Positions 1 to 9,687 are shown, counted from the first letter of the stretch. The stretch is DNA of 64,000 nucleotides from Synechococcus sp. CBW1004 (GCF_015840715.1 NZ_CP060397.1:2624686-2688685); one strand, 5' to 3'. The notes: generated from the sequence alone by a model not told the origin. Translations and numbers: made by a program.

Positions 1-141
<141 letters not shown>

Positions 142-254
142 TCAGCAGCGGCCCTGCGCTCAGGCGAGGGGTGGTTCCCGAACCGCACCGTCCCTTTGTT
201 TGGCCCAGAAGCCTTTCTCCATCTACGGTCTGGGCTGCCTGAGCCGGTCGGTCG

Positions 255-1175
255 ATGTCATCTGCGATCCCTTCTCCCAGCCCGATCCGCGGCTCCACCG
301 CCTTCGCGGGGGTGCTCGGAGATCCGGTGCGTCACTCCCTGTCGCCGGTGATGCACAACGCCGCCCTGGCCTCCCTTGACCTCGACTGGGTGTATCTGGC
401 CCTGCCCGTCGCAGCCGACAGGCTCGCCACCGTGGTTCAGGCCCTCGAGGCGATGGGCTGTCGTGGGCTGAGCGTCACCATCCCCCACAAGCAGGCGGTG
501 GCCGCCCTCTGCCGTGAGCTCAGCCCCCTGGCCGAGCGGCTGGGGGCGGTCAACACCCTGGTGCCCCATCCGCAGGGGGGCTGGTTCGGTACCAACACCG
601 ATGTGGAGGGCTTCTGTGCACCTCTGCTGGAAGACGGAACCGACTGGCAGGGTCGGCGGGCGGTGGTGCTGGGCAGTGGCGGCAGTGCCCGGGCCGTGGC
701 CGCGGCCCTGGTGGAGCTGGGCTTCGCCGACATCCAGCTGGCAGGGCGGCGGGCAGCCGCTCTGGAGGCCTTCCGGCAGGACTGTGCCGCCTGGGCCCCG
801 CAGCTGCGTCCGCTCGTCTGGACGGCAGAGACGGACGGCCTGGCGGCGGAGCTCGCCACTGCTGATCTTGTCGTCAACACCACGCCCCTCGGCATGGCCT
901 CGGCGAGCGATTCCGGTGCCGCATCGCGCTGTCCCCTCAGCGAGCATGAACTCGACGCGCTGCCCCCGAGCTGCTGGGTCTACGACGTCATCTACACGCC
1001 GCGTCCCACTGAGCTGCTGCGCCGCAGCTCCCAGCGGGGCTGCCGCAGCCTGGATGGCCTGGAGATGCTCGTGCAGCAGGGTGCGGCGGCTCTGCGCCTG
1101 TGGAGTGGTCGCACCGAGGTCCCGGTCGGGCGCATGCGGGAGGCGGCCCTGGCGGCGCTGGAGCGTTGCGGCTGA
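255..1175 (+). CDS. aroE: Shikimate 5-dehydrogenase (NADP)
   Basis: Reduces 3-dehydroshikimate to shikimate with NADPH in the chorismate (aromatic amino acid) pathway. The 306 residues show the substrate site SLSPVMHN (28-35), the catalytic lysine in TIPHK (Lys79), GAVNTL (98-102 region) and NTDVEG with Asp116. The glycine-rich nucleotide loop GSGGSARA is at about 139-146 and the NADP-selecting GRR follows at about 163-165. Length is slightly above the usual 270-290 because of about 14 extra N-terminal residues, so a start a few codons later is possible. It is divergent from dnaK and followed by a Tic20-like gene in the same direction. Confidence 0.95.
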   Translation: MSSAIPSPSPIRGSTAFAGVLGDPVRHSLSPVMHNAALASLDLDWVYLALPVAADRLATVVQALEAMGCRGLSVTIPHKQAVAALCRELSPLAERLGAVNTLVPHPQGGWFGTNTDVEGFCAPLLEDGTDWQGRRAVVLGSGGSARAVAAALVELGFADIQLAGRRAAALEAFRQDCAAWAPQLRPLVWTAETDGLAAELATADLVVNTTPLGMASASDSGAASRCPLSEHELDALPPSCWVYDVIYTPRPTELLRRSSQRGCRSLDGLEMLVQQGAAALRLWSGRTEVPVGRMREAALAALERCG

Positions 1176-1421
1176 GCTTCGCCGGGCTGCCCTCGCGGTT
1201 GGACAACCGCTGCCTGGCGACATCACGGGATGGATGGCCCGCTTCACTCCGCAGTCCAGGCTTGGGAGGCCAGAGCCGCCTGCCTCGCTGGGTGCCCTGC
1301 TTCCCCCATGGAATGCGGGCATGACGTCACGCCGTGTTGTGGGGACTGCAGTCCGGGGAAGGTGGTGGCCGGGCTCCCGGTGCCAGCCCCTAGCCTGGGC
1401 TCTGCGGTATCGGGATCATCG

Positions 1422-1892
1422 GTGGCACAGGCAGGCACGCCCATCTGGCAACGGTTGCTTTCAGGGCTCGCCTACCTGCTGCCCTTCAGCGATGCCCTGC
1501 CCTTCGGCCGTGCCCTTCTGCAGCAGTTCCCGTTCCTGAGTGTGGTGGCGCTGCCCGCCCTGCCCCTGATCGCCCTGCAGCAGCTGATCCCGTTCGGGGG
1601 ACTGGTGCTGTTCCTGGCGCTTTACCTGGCGGTGGTGCGCAACGACCGTGTGCCCTACCTGATCCGCTTCCACGTGTTGCAGGCGATCCTGATCGACATC
1701 GTGCTGGTGCTGCTCAGCCTCGCCTTTCGGATCCTGCTGTCCCCCTTCGCCGGCAGCTTCGCGCTGCGCACCCTCGAGAACACGGTCTTCCTCGGTGCGC
1801 TGGTGGTGTCCCTGTTCGGGCTGGTTCAGAGCCTGCGCGGCCAGGAGGCCGACATCCCCACCGTGTCGGATGCGGTGCGGATGCAGCTCTGA
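1422..1892 (+). CDS. Tic20-family membrane protein
   Basis: A 156-residue polytopic membrane protein. After a short polar start, WQRLLSGLAYLLPFSDALPF opens the first helix, and hydrophobic segments follow at roughly residues 30-45, 50-65, 80-105 and 120-140. This pattern, with a polar RNDRVPYLIRFHV loop before helix 3, matches cyanobacterial homologues of the chloroplast translocon protein Tic20. Their function in cyanobacteria is not settled. The frame is open upstream to an ATG at 1230, but that part looks non-coding. I chose the GTG at 1422 because it gives the usual family length; no good ribosome-binding site decides it. Confidence 0.72.
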   Translation: MAQAGTPIWQRLLSGLAYLLPFSDALPFGRALLQQFPFLSVVALPALPLIALQQLIPFGGLVLFLALYLAVVRNDRVPYLIRFHVLQAILIDIVLVLLSLAFRILLSPFAGSFALRTLENTVFLGALVVSLFGLVQSLRGQEADIPTVSDAVRMQL

Positions 1893-1998
1893 GTTCACGG
1901 CCGCAAGAGCCCTCCGGGGCGCTGCGATAGGTTGACGGGTCGTCGCTGAAGGGCTCCGCCCCTCGGCCCCCATTCCCGGAGACCTCGACGCCAGCCCC

Positions 1999-2370
1999 AT
2001 GAGCCAGCCCTACTACGAGACGATGTACATCCTCCGCCCGGACATCCCGGAGGAGGAGGTTGAGACCCATGTGAACAAGTACCGCGACCTTGTCACCGAG
2101 TCCGGCGGTGTGGTTCTCGATACCCAGATGCGCGGCAAGCGCCGCCTCGCCTACCCGATCGCCAGGCATCGTGAAGGTATCTATGTGCAGCTCAACCACA
2201 ATGGCGACGGCCAGCAGGTGGCTCCCCTCGAGCGGGCGATGCGCCTCTCCGAGGACGTGATCCGCTATCTGACCGTCAAGCAGGATGGGCCGATGCCCGC
2301 CCCCCGCTCGGTGCCGAACAGCGGTGCCGGTGAGAGCGTTGCCGCTGCGACCGAGGTAGTGGGCGCCTGA
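1999..2370 (+). CDS. rpsF: 30S ribosomal protein S6
   Basis: A component of the small-subunit platform that pairs with S18. The 123 residues begin with the typical [11 protein letters not shown] strand and contain [10 protein letters not shown] and GIYVQL, all standard S6 signatures. After residue 100 there is a proline/alanine-rich tail, common in cyanobacterial S6. The ATG at 1999 is clear from the conserved N-terminus. A hairpin with a short T run lies 30 bp after the stop, so the gene is probably transcribed alone or as the last gene of a unit. Confidence 0.96.
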   Translation: MSQPYYETMYILRPDIPEEEVETHVNKYRDLVTESGGVVLDTQMRGKRRLAYPIARHREGIYVQLNHNGDGQQVAPLERAMRLSEDVIRYLTVKQDGPMPAPRSVPNSGAGESVAAATEVVGA

Positions 2371-2399
2371 ATCCTGCTTCCGGTGACCTGCTGATCAGG

Positions 2400-2435
2400 G
2401 CCCCGGTCCGCTTCATTGCGGGTTCGGGGCTTTCT
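2400..2435 (+). terminator. Rho-independent terminator after rpsF
   Basis: GCCCCG (from 2400) pairs with CGGGGC (ending 2430), extended inward by a CCGC/GCGG stretch with small mismatches, around a TTCATT loop. The T-rich TTTCT follows at 2431-2435. The position 30 bp after the rpsF stop fits. Confidence 0.65.
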
Positions 2436-2507
2436 CATGGTGGTGGTGTGGTCGGCAATCCGGGTTCGATAAACTCCCCGCACCCATCAGCTTCACCGGT
2501 ACGTGCC

Positions 2508-3155
2508 ATGAGCGATACGGGAGAGGCCAATCGCGCCAGAGAGCGCAGTAATCCGGGACGGGCACGGGCCTTGCCCGATCGTGATCTCCCTCCTGCCGGT
2601 GCCGCTTCCGTGTCCCGGCGCTGGTGGGAAGAGGCGACATCGCCCGGGTCGATGCCTCTGATCGCCTCAGCCGGGCCGGAGACCGCTTCGCGCGCAGCCG
2701 AAGTGCCACCGCCACCCCCCCCACCTCCCCCGCCGCCGCTTCGGAGCTCTGCGAAGCCTTCGCATCTCGAGCAGGCGAAGACGGAGCGCATCAAGCGCCT
2801 TGAACAGGAACTCGCAGCCGCCCGTGACGAGGCGTCTGCGTTGCATGAAATGCTCGAAGATCTTCCCGAGATCTTCGAGCGCAAGTTTCGCCAGCGCCTG
2901 CACGGCATCCTTGAGCAGCAGCAGCTTCTGTTGGCCGATAACCGCATGCTGCGTGAGCAGCTCTTTGCCCTTCAGCCCGCCCCTGACGAGCCGGAGGCAC
3001 GCAGCACCAGGCTCCTGCCGCCGGCTGCCGTTCCCGTCCCCGATCCCAGTGGGAGATCACAGCCCCTGCAGCGTGTGCTCGTCGGCATGCGTCGCCTGGG
3101 TCGACGACTGCGCTCCACCCGACCGGCAGGACGGAGCAGCAACGCCGAACCCTGA
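2508..3155 (+). CDS. Hypothetical cyanobacterial coiled-coil protein
   Basis: Not recognised as a named family. From the ATG at 2508 it encodes 215 residues with no signal peptide or membrane helix. An arginine-rich, probably disordered N-terminus of about 65 residues ends in a run of 11 prolines (about residues 70-80). A charged helical segment follows at about residues 90-145, rich in Glu, Arg and Leu with heptad spacing (EQAKTERIKRLEQELAAARD). The C-terminus is basic (RRLGRRLRS). The frame extends upstream to 2448, but ATG 2508 gives a more natural start. The stop lies only 3 bp from the convergent argG stop, so the two transcripts probably overlap. Confidence 0.68.
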   Translation: MSDTGEANRARERSNPGRARALPDRDLPPAGAASVSRRWWEEATSPGSMPLIASAGPETASRAAEVPPPPPPPPPPPLRSSAKPSHLEQAKTERIKRLEQELAAARDEASALHEMLEDLPEIFERKFRQRLHGILEQQQLLLADNRMLREQLFALQPAPDEPEARSTRLLPPAAVPVPDPSGRSQPLQRVLVGMRRLGRRLRSTRPAGRSSNAEP

Positions 3156-3158
3156 TGT

Positions 3159-4415
3159 TCAGCGACCGCGACGACGGGCCGCCCACAGCCGTGTCGGCAG
3201 CCCCCAGACGTAGATGAAGCCCTCGGCGGCCCGGTGATCGAACTGATCCTCGGCGCCGTAGGTGGCCATGTCCGGGACGTAGAGGCTGTCGGCGCCGCTG
3301 CTGCGGCCAACCACCGTGGCGTTGCCGCGGTGCAGCTTCACCCGCACCGTGCCGTTGACGCAGGCCTGGGTGGTGTCGATGAAGGCATCGAGGGCCTGCT
3401 TGAGCGGACCGAACCAGAGACCCTGATAGACCAGATCGGCCCACTGCATCTCCAGCTGGCGTTTGGTGCGCAGCACGTCGGCGGCCAGGGTGAGGCTCTC
3501 GAGCTCCTGGTGGGCCTTGATCAGCAGCAGCAGGCCGGGGGTTTCGTAGATCTCGCGACTCTTGATGCCCACCACCCGGTTCTCCACCATGTCGAGCCTG
3601 CCGAAGCCATGCAGGCCCGCCAGCTCGTTGGCGCGCCGCACGAGGCTGACCGGATCCAGCCGCTCGCCGTCGAGGCTTACCGGGTTGCCCTGCTCGAAGC
3701 CGATCTCCACGGTCTGGGGGGCTTCGGGGGTCGCCTCGATGGAGCGGGTGAGGGCGTAGATCTCTTCGGGGGGCTCGACGTTGGGATCCTCCAGGGAGCC
3801 GGCTTCGATCGAGCGTCCGAGCAGGTTGAGATCGATCGAGTAGGGCGATTTCTTGCTCACCGGAGCCGGAATACCGCAGCGCTCCCCGTAGGCGATGGTT
3901 TCCTCGCGGCTCATGCCCCATTCACGGGCCGGTGCCAGCACCCTCAGCTCCGGCGCCAGGGCGGCGATCGCCACATCGAAGCGCACCTGATCATTGCCCT
4001 TGCCGGTGCATCCATGCGCCACGGCGTCGGCACCCACCTCGCGGGCGATCTCCACCAGCCGGCGGGCGATCAACGGCCGTGCCAGGGCGGTGGAGAGGGG
4101 ATAGCGGCCTTCGTAGAGGGCGTTGGCGCGGATGGCGGGGAAGGCGAACTCGCGGATGAATGGTTCGATCAGATCGCCCACGATCGATTGGCTGGCGCCG
4201 GAATCCAGCGCTTTCCGGCGGATCGGCTCGAGCTCATCGCCCTGGCCGAGATCGGCGGCGAAGGTGATCACCTCCTGCACGCCCCACTCGTTCCTGAGAT
4301 AGGGGATGCAGACGCTGGTGTCGACGCCGCCGGAATAGGCGAGCACCACGCGGCGCGCCCGCGGCTGCTCCCCTGCCGCTCCAGCCGTGCTGTCCGCATG
4401 CGCCGAGGCCACCAT
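3159..4415 (-). CDS. argG: Argininosuccinate synthase
   Basis: Joins citrulline and aspartate with ATP hydrolysis, the penultimate step of arginine synthesis. The 418 residues carry the PP-loop AYSGGVDTS at 26-34, the [15 protein letters not shown] region, [12 protein letters not shown] and the [15 protein letters not shown] motif typical of ArgG. An N-terminal leader of about 20 residues precedes the PP-loop, slightly longer than usual. The start is the ATG at 4413-4415, which overlaps the upstream stop as TGATG and suggests translational coupling. An adjacent TTG (4416-4418) is less likely. It converges with the coiled-coil gene at 3155. Confidence 0.96.
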   Translation of the reverse strand: MVASAHADSTAGAAGEQPRARRVVLAYSGGVDTSVCIPYLRNEWGVQEVITFAADLGQGDELEPIRRKALDSGASQSIVGDLIEPFIREFAFPAIRANALYEGRYPLSTALARPLIARRLVEIAREVGADAVAHGCTGKGNDQVRFDVAIAALAPELRVLAPAREWGMSREETIAYGERCGIPAPVSKKSPYSIDLNLLGRSIEAGSLEDPNVEPPEEIYALTRSIEATPEAPQTVEIGFEQGNPVSLDGERLDPVSLVRRANELAGLHGFGRLDMVENRVVGIKSREIYETPGLLLLIKAHQELESLTLAADVLRTKRQLEMQWADLVYQGLWFGPLKQALDAFIDTTQACVNGTVRVKLHRGNATVVGRSSGADSLYVPDMATYGAEDQFDHRAAEGFIYVWGLPTRLWAARRRGR

Positions 4416-4696
4416 CAACCCTTCTCCCAGTCGGAATCGTTCGATTCTCCCTCCTGGCCGGACAGACGCTCGGTCGCTGGCGAGGCGTCACGCTCCGCCG
4501 GCGCTGGCTGTGGAGGCAGGGACCAGTCGGCGAGCAGCACCAGGGCCATCGCCAGAGGGGGAAGCAGCACCAGGGCCCAGACCACGGCCGGGCGAATCGG
4601 CAGTGGCTCGGGCCAGCGCTCCGCCGCGGCCGCCAGCACGGCGCTCAGGGCCAGTGCCAGGGACCAGACGCGAAGCACGGAACGGGAGCTGGACAT
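4415..4696 (-). CDS. Small two-helix membrane protein upstream of argG
   Basis: No family recognised. From the ATG at 4694-4696 it has 93 residues: a short [10 protein letters not shown] start, a first helix [14 protein letters not shown] (about 11-26), a second helix [19 protein letters not shown] (about 37-56), then a polar acidic tail ending DSDWEKG. Its TGA shares bases with the argG ATG, so the two are very probably co-translated. A longer reading from 4807 adds Arg/His-rich residues that look unlike a protein start. Whether it affects ArgG is unknown. Confidence 0.6.
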   Translation of the reverse strand: MSSSRSVLRVWSLALALSAVLAAAAERWPEPLPIRPAVVWALVLLPPLAMALVLLADWSLPPQPAPAERDASPATERLSGQEGESNDSDWEKG

Positions 4697-4966
4697 GGCG
4701 ATCGCGGCGGAGGGCCCGGCTTCGATGATCCCGGACCGCCGCATCGTTCCGCGGCGGTGGTGGCGGTGCATGGTGCGGCCACGCCGGCCAGTCAGGCTGG
4801 TGCACACGCCAGCGGTGGTGGGATGGCCGCCCGCGAACCCTGCATCTGGTGTCGAGACCGCTCTCCGATGGGGTCAGGCCGGCGATGGCCTGCGAGCCTG
4901 GGCTGGTGAGCGAACAACTCCTCCCGGTAGGATGATCGATTGGTTCTGCGTGAGCCCAGCCGGCCC

Positions 4967-5218
4967 ATGAGCATCCTCGACACGATCAATCCCTCGCTGA
5001 CGCGCTACGGCCGCCGCGAGCCGGCGCCGGTGCTGCCCCTGCGCGATGAGCCCGACCTGCTCACTCTGCTGGAGGCCAGCGGCCGCCTGGTGGCGGATGA
5101 GGAGACTGCCGGCACCGAGGTCAGCACGGTCGAGGAGGAGGAGCTCTCGGCGCTGATGGGCGAGAAGGAGGATTACAACCAGGCCGACGAGCAGCCCGAG
5201 GAGGACTGGGAGGACTGA
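4967..5218 (+). CDS. DUF3134-type small acidic protein
   Basis: An 83-residue protein starting [24 protein letters not shown] and continuing with [17 protein letters not shown], the signature I associate with the cyanobacteria-specific DUF3134 family (recalled, not searched). The C-terminal third is strongly acidic ([14 protein letters not shown] and a final EEDWED) and probably disordered. The function of the family is unknown. The ATG at 4967 gives the conserved start; an in-frame upstream codon at 4940 would add nine residues. It stands alone, with a strong terminator after it. Confidence 0.75.
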   Translation: MSILDTINPSLTRYGRREPAPVLPLRDEPDLLTLLEASGRLVADEETAGTEVSTVEEEELSALMGEKEDYNQADEQPEEDWED

Positions 5219-5243
5219 TCCGGGACGGATCCGCTTCAGGCCT

Positions 5244-5307
5244 GCAACCCCCGGATCGGCTCACCCCTGCAGTCGGGGAGGGAGGCGATCCGGGGGTTGC
5301 CTGTTTT
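5244..5307 (+). terminator. Long perfect-stem terminator after the DUF3134 gene
   Basis: The arms GCAACCCCCGGATCG (5244-5258) and its exact complement (5286-5300) form a 15-bp perfect stem. The 27-base loop holds a second CCCC/GGGG pair. CTGTTTT follows at 5301-5307. It lies 25 bp after the stop codon. The stretch 5308-5564 up to mraY contains no gene or motif I can support and should hold the mraY promoter. Confidence 0.82.
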
Positions 5308-5564
5308 CAGGACCTGACGAAGCCGTCCTCCGGCACAGCCATCGCTGCATCGAGATCTGCCCGTCACGTCATCTGGGCCCGGCCGATCGCCGCCGCCCGG
5401 CCTCTGCCGCCCCCATCGGGTGCCTCGCTGTCCCGCGCAGGTGTCCTCACGGCTCTTCCGGCTTCGCAGGGTTCCCGCGGTCGGCGCCGGCGCGGCCGGG
5501 TGGTGGCCTTGAGCTGGCGCCCCGGCGGGCCTGCAGGCAATCTGGCCTGGCCGTCCCGACTCGA

Positions 5565-6662
5565 GTGCTCGTCTTGTCTGCGATCCAACGTCCCGACGGC
5601 CGGGTGATGGCCGCGCTGCTCTCCCTGGTGCTTCTGGTGGGAGCCCTGGCCAGCGATGTTCTGGTGGCCAACTCCGCCCTCACCATTCCGCTGCTGGTGT
5701 CGGCGCTCGTCAGTGCCGGCGTGCTCGCCTGGGGCGTGCCGCGACTGCGGCAGCTGAAGCTGGGGCAGGTGATCCGTGAGGAGGGGCCGCAGGCACACCT
5801 CAGCAAGGCCGGCACCCCCACGATGGGAGGCCTGCTGGTGGTGCCCGTGGGCGTGCTGGTGGGGGCCTGGATCAGCCCGGGTGATCCGCGTCTGCTGGCC
5901 ACCGCCGCGATCACGGCGGCCTACATGGCCATCGGTGCCGTCGATGACTGGCGCAGCCTCACCCGCCGCACCAACACGGGTCTGACCCCCCGCGGCAAGC
6001 TCGCCCTCCAGGCGCTGGCTGCCGTCGCTTTTCTCGCCTGGGCCGCCTGGGGGGGCTGGCTCGGTGGCGGCGCGCCCGGCGATGTGGGTCTGCCGCTGGG
6101 CTGGGTGCTGCCGCTGGGCCTGTTGATCTGGCCCCTCGGGCTGTTCGTCTTCCTGGCGGAGAGCAATGCCACCAACCTCACCGACGGCCTCGATGGCCTG
6201 GCGGCCGGCTGTGGTGCGGTGGTGTTCAGCGGCATGGCCCTGCAGCTCATGCTGCGCGGCAACGCAGGAGATCCCGCCCTGGCCGGTTTCTGTGCCGCGA
6301 TGGCCGGCTGCTGGCTCGGCTTCCTGACCCAGAACCGCCATCCGGCGCGCGTGTTCATGGGCGACACCGGCTCCCTGGCGATGGGCGCGGCCCTCTCGGC
6401 GGTGGCGCTGCTCAGCAACAGCCTCTGGCCGCTGCTGCTCATGGGTGGGGTGTTCCTGGCTGAATCGTTGTCGGTGATCCTGCAGGTCTGGGTGTTCAAG
6501 GCCACCAAGGGGCCTGATGGTCAGGGCAGGCGCCTGTTCCGCATGGCGCCGCTGCACCATCATTTCGAGCTCGGCGGCCTGCCCGAGCAGGGAGTGGTGC
6601 TGGCCTTCTGGGGCATCAGCCTCGGCCTGGTGCTGCTGGGCCTGGTGCTGCTGCCCACCTGA
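5565..6662 (+). CDS. mraY: Phospho-N-acetylmuramoyl-pentapeptide transferase
   Basis: The inner-membrane enzyme that moves phospho-MurNAc-pentapeptide from UDP to undecaprenyl phosphate, making lipid I. The 365 residues are nearly all transmembrane helices with the MraY cytosolic motifs: KAGTPTMGG (81-89), VDDW with the Asp127/Asp128 pair, [11 protein letters not shown] (201-211), FMGDTGS with Asp267, and the HHHFE loop (331-335). All catalytic aspartates are present. The listed start is a GTG. An ATG at 5607 would remove 14 residues and is equally possible, since neither has a clear ribosome-binding site. Confidence 0.93.
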   Translation: MLVLSAIQRPDGRVMAALLSLVLLVGALASDVLVANSALTIPLLVSALVSAGVLAWGVPRLRQLKLGQVIREEGPQAHLSKAGTPTMGGLLVVPVGVLVGAWISPGDPRLLATAAITAAYMAIGAVDDWRSLTRRTNTGLTPRGKLALQALAAVAFLAWAAWGGWLGGGAPGDVGLPLGWVLPLGLLIWPLGLFVFLAESNATNLTDGLDGLAAGCGAVVFSGMALQLMLRGNAGDPALAGFCAAMAGCWLGFLTQNRHPARVFMGDTGSLAMGAALSAVALLSNSLWPLLLMGGVFLAESLSVILQVWVFKATKGPDGQGRRLFRMAPLHHHFELGGLPEQGVVLAFWGISLGLVLLGLVLLPT

Positions 6663-6712
6663 GCACGGCGGCGGGCCTTCGCGGTGGTTGCGGCGGCGTC
6701 GCCTGGCCCAGA

Positions 6713-6982
6713 ATGACGGGGCAGGTCGTGACGGATCCGGCGATGGCCTACTTCACCTGGCGGGAGGCGGGGCTCACCGCCGACTGCGCCAGCCTCGATG
6801 CCATGGCGTCACGCTTCGAGGAGGCGGCGTCGCTGATGCGGCGACTGGCGGCGGAGGGTTTCCGGATCGAGCGCAGTGCCGAGGGACCGCGCATCACCCA
6901 TCCCGATCCCTCCGTGTTCGAGGCCTATGGGTTCATCAGCGAGGAGCCGCCTGAGCGCCAGCTGACGGTCTTCAACGACTGA
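6713..6982 (+). CDS. Small conserved-looking hypothetical protein
   Basis: An 89-residue soluble protein with no named domain that I recognise. It contains YFTWREAG, then a helix ASRFEEAASLMRRLAAEGF, and ends in EAYGFISEEPPERQLTVFND. The pattern of a helix followed by short strands and a polar tail suggests a compact folded domain. It sits 50 bp after mraY in the same direction and could be co-transcribed with it. ATG 6713 is used; ATG 6743 (MAYFTW) is a good alternative. Confidence 0.6.
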   Translation: MTGQVVTDPAMAYFTWREAGLTADCASLDAMASRFEEAASLMRRLAAEGFRIERSAEGPRITHPDPSVFEAYGFISEEPPERQLTVFND

Positions 6983-7016
6983 GGCCACAGGCCCGGCGCC
7001 TGCCTGAGGCGGTGCT

Positions 7017-7202
7017 TCAGCGCCGCAGGAAGCCGATCACCCACACCAGCACGAAGGCCAGCGACGAGAGCCCCAGGTAGATCAGCGTCCACTGCTGCAG
7101 GCTGGCCATGTCCATCCCGAAGAGCAGCAGCCCGTCGCCGGCGTCTCCCGCGGTCTGCAGGGCCAGGGGGAGCAGGGCGAGTCCGTGGAGTGGGGCGACC
7201 AC
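7017..7202 (-). CDS. Small single-pass membrane protein
   Basis: Sixty-one residues, not recognised. The C-terminal half SLQQWTLIYLGLSSLAFVLV begins a clear membrane helix that ends WVIGFLRR, a positive-inside anchor. The N-terminal half is moderately hydrophobic. It may start internally at MDMASLQQW (about 7115), giving a protein of about 32 residues. It lies between the convergent 6982 stop and the divergent purT gene. Coding status rests on the helix pattern only. Confidence 0.42.
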   Translation of the reverse strand: MVAPLHGLALLPLALQTAGDAGDGLLLFGMDMASLQQWTLIYLGLSSLAFVLVWVIGFLRR

Positions 7203-7381
7203 CGGCAGGGGGACGGAGATGGATGCAGCGCACCCTAGGAGTCAGGCCCCTGGCGGATCGCCGCAGCGCCGGCTGGGACGCGCCTGGGGGCTGAAGCTGG
7301 TGGCACGGCTGCCGGTGGAAGAGGTGCTTCAGCGGCCGGCAGGCCAGGATCGGGACACCCTTCGTTCTGCCGTCTGTCCCC

Positions 7382-8575
7382 ATGGATCCTGCCGCCCGCC
7401 CCTTCCCCCGCACCCTGCTGCTGCTGGGCAGTGGCGAGCTCGGCAAGGAGGTGGCGATCGCGGCCCAGCGGCTGGGCTGTCAGGTGGTGGCCGTCGATCG
7501 CTACGCAGGTGCGCCGGCGATGCAGGTGGCCGATGTCAGCGAGGTGATCGCGATGACCGACCCGGAAGCCCTCAAGGCGGTGGTGCGACGGCACCGCCCC
7601 GATGTGGTGATTCCGGAGATCGAGGCCCTGGCTGTCGATGCCCTGGCCGAGCTGGAGGCGGAGGGGATCACCGTCATCCCCACGGCGCGGGCCACGGCCG
7701 TGACGATGAACCGCGACCGCATCCGCGACATGGCCGCGGGACCGCTGGGTCTTCGCACGGCCCGCTTCGCCTATGCCGAAAGTGCTGAGGAGCTGCTGGC
7801 CGCGGCCGAACCGCTCGGTTTCCCCGTCGTGGTGAAGCCGGTGATGAGCTCTTCGGGCAAGGGCCAGAGCGTGGTCCATGACCGTCAGGGGCTGGCGGCC
7901 GCCTGGGAGGCGGCTCAGGCCGGCGCACGCGGCATCGGCACCCGCGTGATCGTGGAGGAATTCCTGCGCTTCGAGCTCGAGATCACCCTGCTCACCGTCA
8001 GGCAATGGAACGGCCCCACCCTGTTCTGCCCGCCGATCGGCCACATCCAGGAGCGCGGCGACTACCAGTGCAGCTGGCAGCCGGCCGCTCTCGGGCCTGA
8101 CCAGCTGGCCGCAGCCCAGGAGATGGCCCGTGCCGTCACCGATGCTCTGGGCGGCGCCGGTCTGTTCGGGGTGGAGTTCTTCCTCTGCGGCGAACCGGGC
8201 CGCGAGGAGGTGGTGTTCTCCGAGCTCTCGCCCCGCCCCCACGACACGGGTCTGGTGACTCTCATGGGCCAGAACCTGAGTGAATTCGAGCTGCATGTGC
8301 GGGCGGTGCTGGGCCTGCCCATCCCCGGGATCCGCTCGCTCGGCCCGGCTGCCAGCCGGGTCATCCTGGCCAGCGACCAGGGGGCGGCGGTGCGCTTCGA
8401 GGGTGTTGCCGAGGCATTGCGGGAGCCTGAGACCCAGGTGCTGTTGTTCGGCAAGCCCGACACAAGGCCATTCCGGCGCATGGGTGTGGCTCTGGCCCGC
8501 GGCGGCTGCGAGCAGGAGGCGCGGGACAGGGCGGATGCAGCGGCAGAGCGGATCAGCTGCCGGGCCAGCTCCTGA
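7382..8575 (+). CDS. purT: Formate-dependent GAR transformylase 2
   Basis: An ATP-grasp enzyme that formylates glycinamide ribonucleotide using formate and ATP, step three of purine synthesis. The 397 residues show the N-terminal LLLGSGELGKEVAIAAQ fold, the DVVIPEIEAL segment, the ATP-grasp loop KPVMSSSGKGQSV (about 156-168), the VEEFLRFELEITLL strand and the FSELSPRPHDTG motif that ligates Mg-ATP. Length is normal for PurT. It is divergent from the small membrane protein gene and followed at 62 bp by the LCP gene. Confidence 0.95.
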   Translation: MDPAARPFPRTLLLLGSGELGKEVAIAAQRLGCQVVAVDRYAGAPAMQVADVSEVIAMTDPEALKAVVRRHRPDVVIPEIEALAVDALAELEAEGITVIPTARATAVTMNRDRIRDMAAGPLGLRTARFAYAESAEELLAAAEPLGFPVVVKPVMSSSGKGQSVVHDRQGLAAAWEAAQAGARGIGTRVIVEEFLRFELEITLLTVRQWNGPTLFCPPIGHIQERGDYQCSWQPAALGPDQLAAAQEMARAVTDALGGAGLFGVEFFLCGEPGREEVVFSELSPRPHDTGLVTLMGQNLSEFELHVRAVLGLPIPGIRSLGPAASRVILASDQGAAVRFEGVAEALREPETQVLLFGKPDTRPFRRMGVALARGGCEQEARDRADAAAERISCRASS

Positions 8576-8637
8576 ACCGTCGACAGCCCTGGTGCGAATG
8601 GAGTTGGGGCCGTAACCTTCGCCAAGCCAGGAGTCCG

Positions 8638-9654
8638 ATGGCACAGGCCCCAGCCCCCAATTCCCCCCGCTCCTCGCGGCGCTCCTCCCCACCCGGGAGC
8701 CGCCAGGAACGATCCGATCGTCGGGTCGACGCCTCGGTGCCTGAGCTGCTCGCGCGCCGTCAAACCGCTCCGCCACCGCCGCAGCGCCGTCCCTGGCGTG
8801 TCGCGCTGCTGCCTTTCGCTCTCGGTCTGAGCCTCGGGTATGGCCTGGCCTCGCCTGCGGTGCGGCAGGTGCCGTCGCTGCTGGCTGGTCTGATTCACGC
8901 CCCCCGCGGTATCGCGGCCATCGTCAATCCGATGGCCAGCGGCAGCCGACGGGTTCTGATTCTGGGGCGCGACAAGGTCGGAGATAACACCGATGTGATG
9001 TTCACCGTCCAGGTGAAGGACGGCATCACCCTGGTCACTCAGGTGCCTCGTGACACCTATGTCGAAACCGATCAGTTCGGCACGATCAAGGCCAACGCTC
9101 TTTTTGCCCTGGGGGGTGTGGACGCCGCCAAGGATGAGGTGGCCAAGCTGATCGGCGCGCCGGTGCAGCGCTACTTCAAGCTCAACCTCGATGCCGTGGC
9201 CAAGGTTGCCGATGCCCTGGGGGGTGTCGAGGTGGATGTGCCCAAGCGCATGTATTACGTCGACAACGCCCAGGGCCTCTACATCGATCTTTACCCTGGC
9301 CCCCAGGTGTTGCGCGGCGAAGCCCTTGAGGGCTTTCTCCGGTTCCGCCACGACGAACTCGGCGATCTCGGCCGCATGGATCGCCAGCGCCTCGTGATGG
9401 CCAAGGTGTTCGGCAAGCTGGCCCAGCCTTCCACCCTCACTCGCCTTCCGGAGCTCCTGAAGATCGCCGGTGACGACGTGCTGACCGACCTGTCGCCGCT
9501 TGAGATGACGCAGCTGCTGACGGCCATGGCTCAGACGAAGCTCAGCTCCCAGCGGCTGCCGGGGCGGCTCTACTGGCAGGACAACCTCAGCTACTGGATG
9601 CCCGATACCAACACCCAGCACCCCACCGGAAGCGGCGAGGAGACCACGCACTGA
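8638..9654 (+). CDS. LytR-CpsA-Psr (LCP) family glycopolymer ligase
   Basis: LCP proteins transfer undecaprenyl-pyrophosphate-linked glycopolymers onto the cell wall. This one has 338 residues: a Pro/Arg/Ser-rich cytosolic N-terminus (1-50), one membrane anchor (about 54-72), and an extracytoplasmic LCP domain. That domain contains NTDVMFTVQV, QVPRDTYVE, KANALFALGG, YFKLNLDAVAKVADALGG and LRFRHDELGDLGRMDRQ. The arginines in the first and last of these match the pyrophosphate-binding residues of the family. The acceptor in this cyanobacterium is unknown. It converges on the DUF1400 hydrolase with a shared hairpin between them. Confidence 0.88.
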   Translation: MAQAPAPNSPRSSRRSSPPGSRQERSDRRVDASVPELLARRQTAPPPPQRRPWRVALLPFALGLSLGYGLASPAVRQVPSLLAGLIHAPRGIAAIVNPMASGSRRVLILGRDKVGDNTDVMFTVQVKDGITLVTQVPRDTYVETDQFGTIKANALFALGGVDAAKDEVAKLIGAPVQRYFKLNLDAVAKVADALGGVEVDVPKRMYYVDNAQGLYIDLYPGPQVLRGEALEGFLRFRHDELGDLGRMDRQRLVMAKVFGKLAQPSTLTRLPELLKIAGDDVLTDLSPLEMTQLLTAMAQTKLSSQRLPGRLYWQDNLSYWMPDTNTQHPTGSGEETTH

Positions 9655-9658
9655 AGCC

Positions 9659-9687
9659 GCCGCCGGGCATGACGAATGCCCGGCGGC
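9659..9687. terminator. Bidirectional hairpin between convergent genes
   Basis: A perfect 12-bp stem, GCCGCCGGGCAT at 9659-9670 and its complement at 9676-9687, with a GACGA loop. It lies exactly between the LCP stop and the hydrolase stop on the other strand. There is no T run, so its strength as an intrinsic terminator is uncertain, but the position and symmetry fit transcription from both sides. Confidence 0.6.

Noticed and set aside
3234-4970. Long plus-strand frame opposite argG
   Set aside because: It runs against the fully conserved ArgG sequence, has no domain, and its end continues into intergenic DNA.
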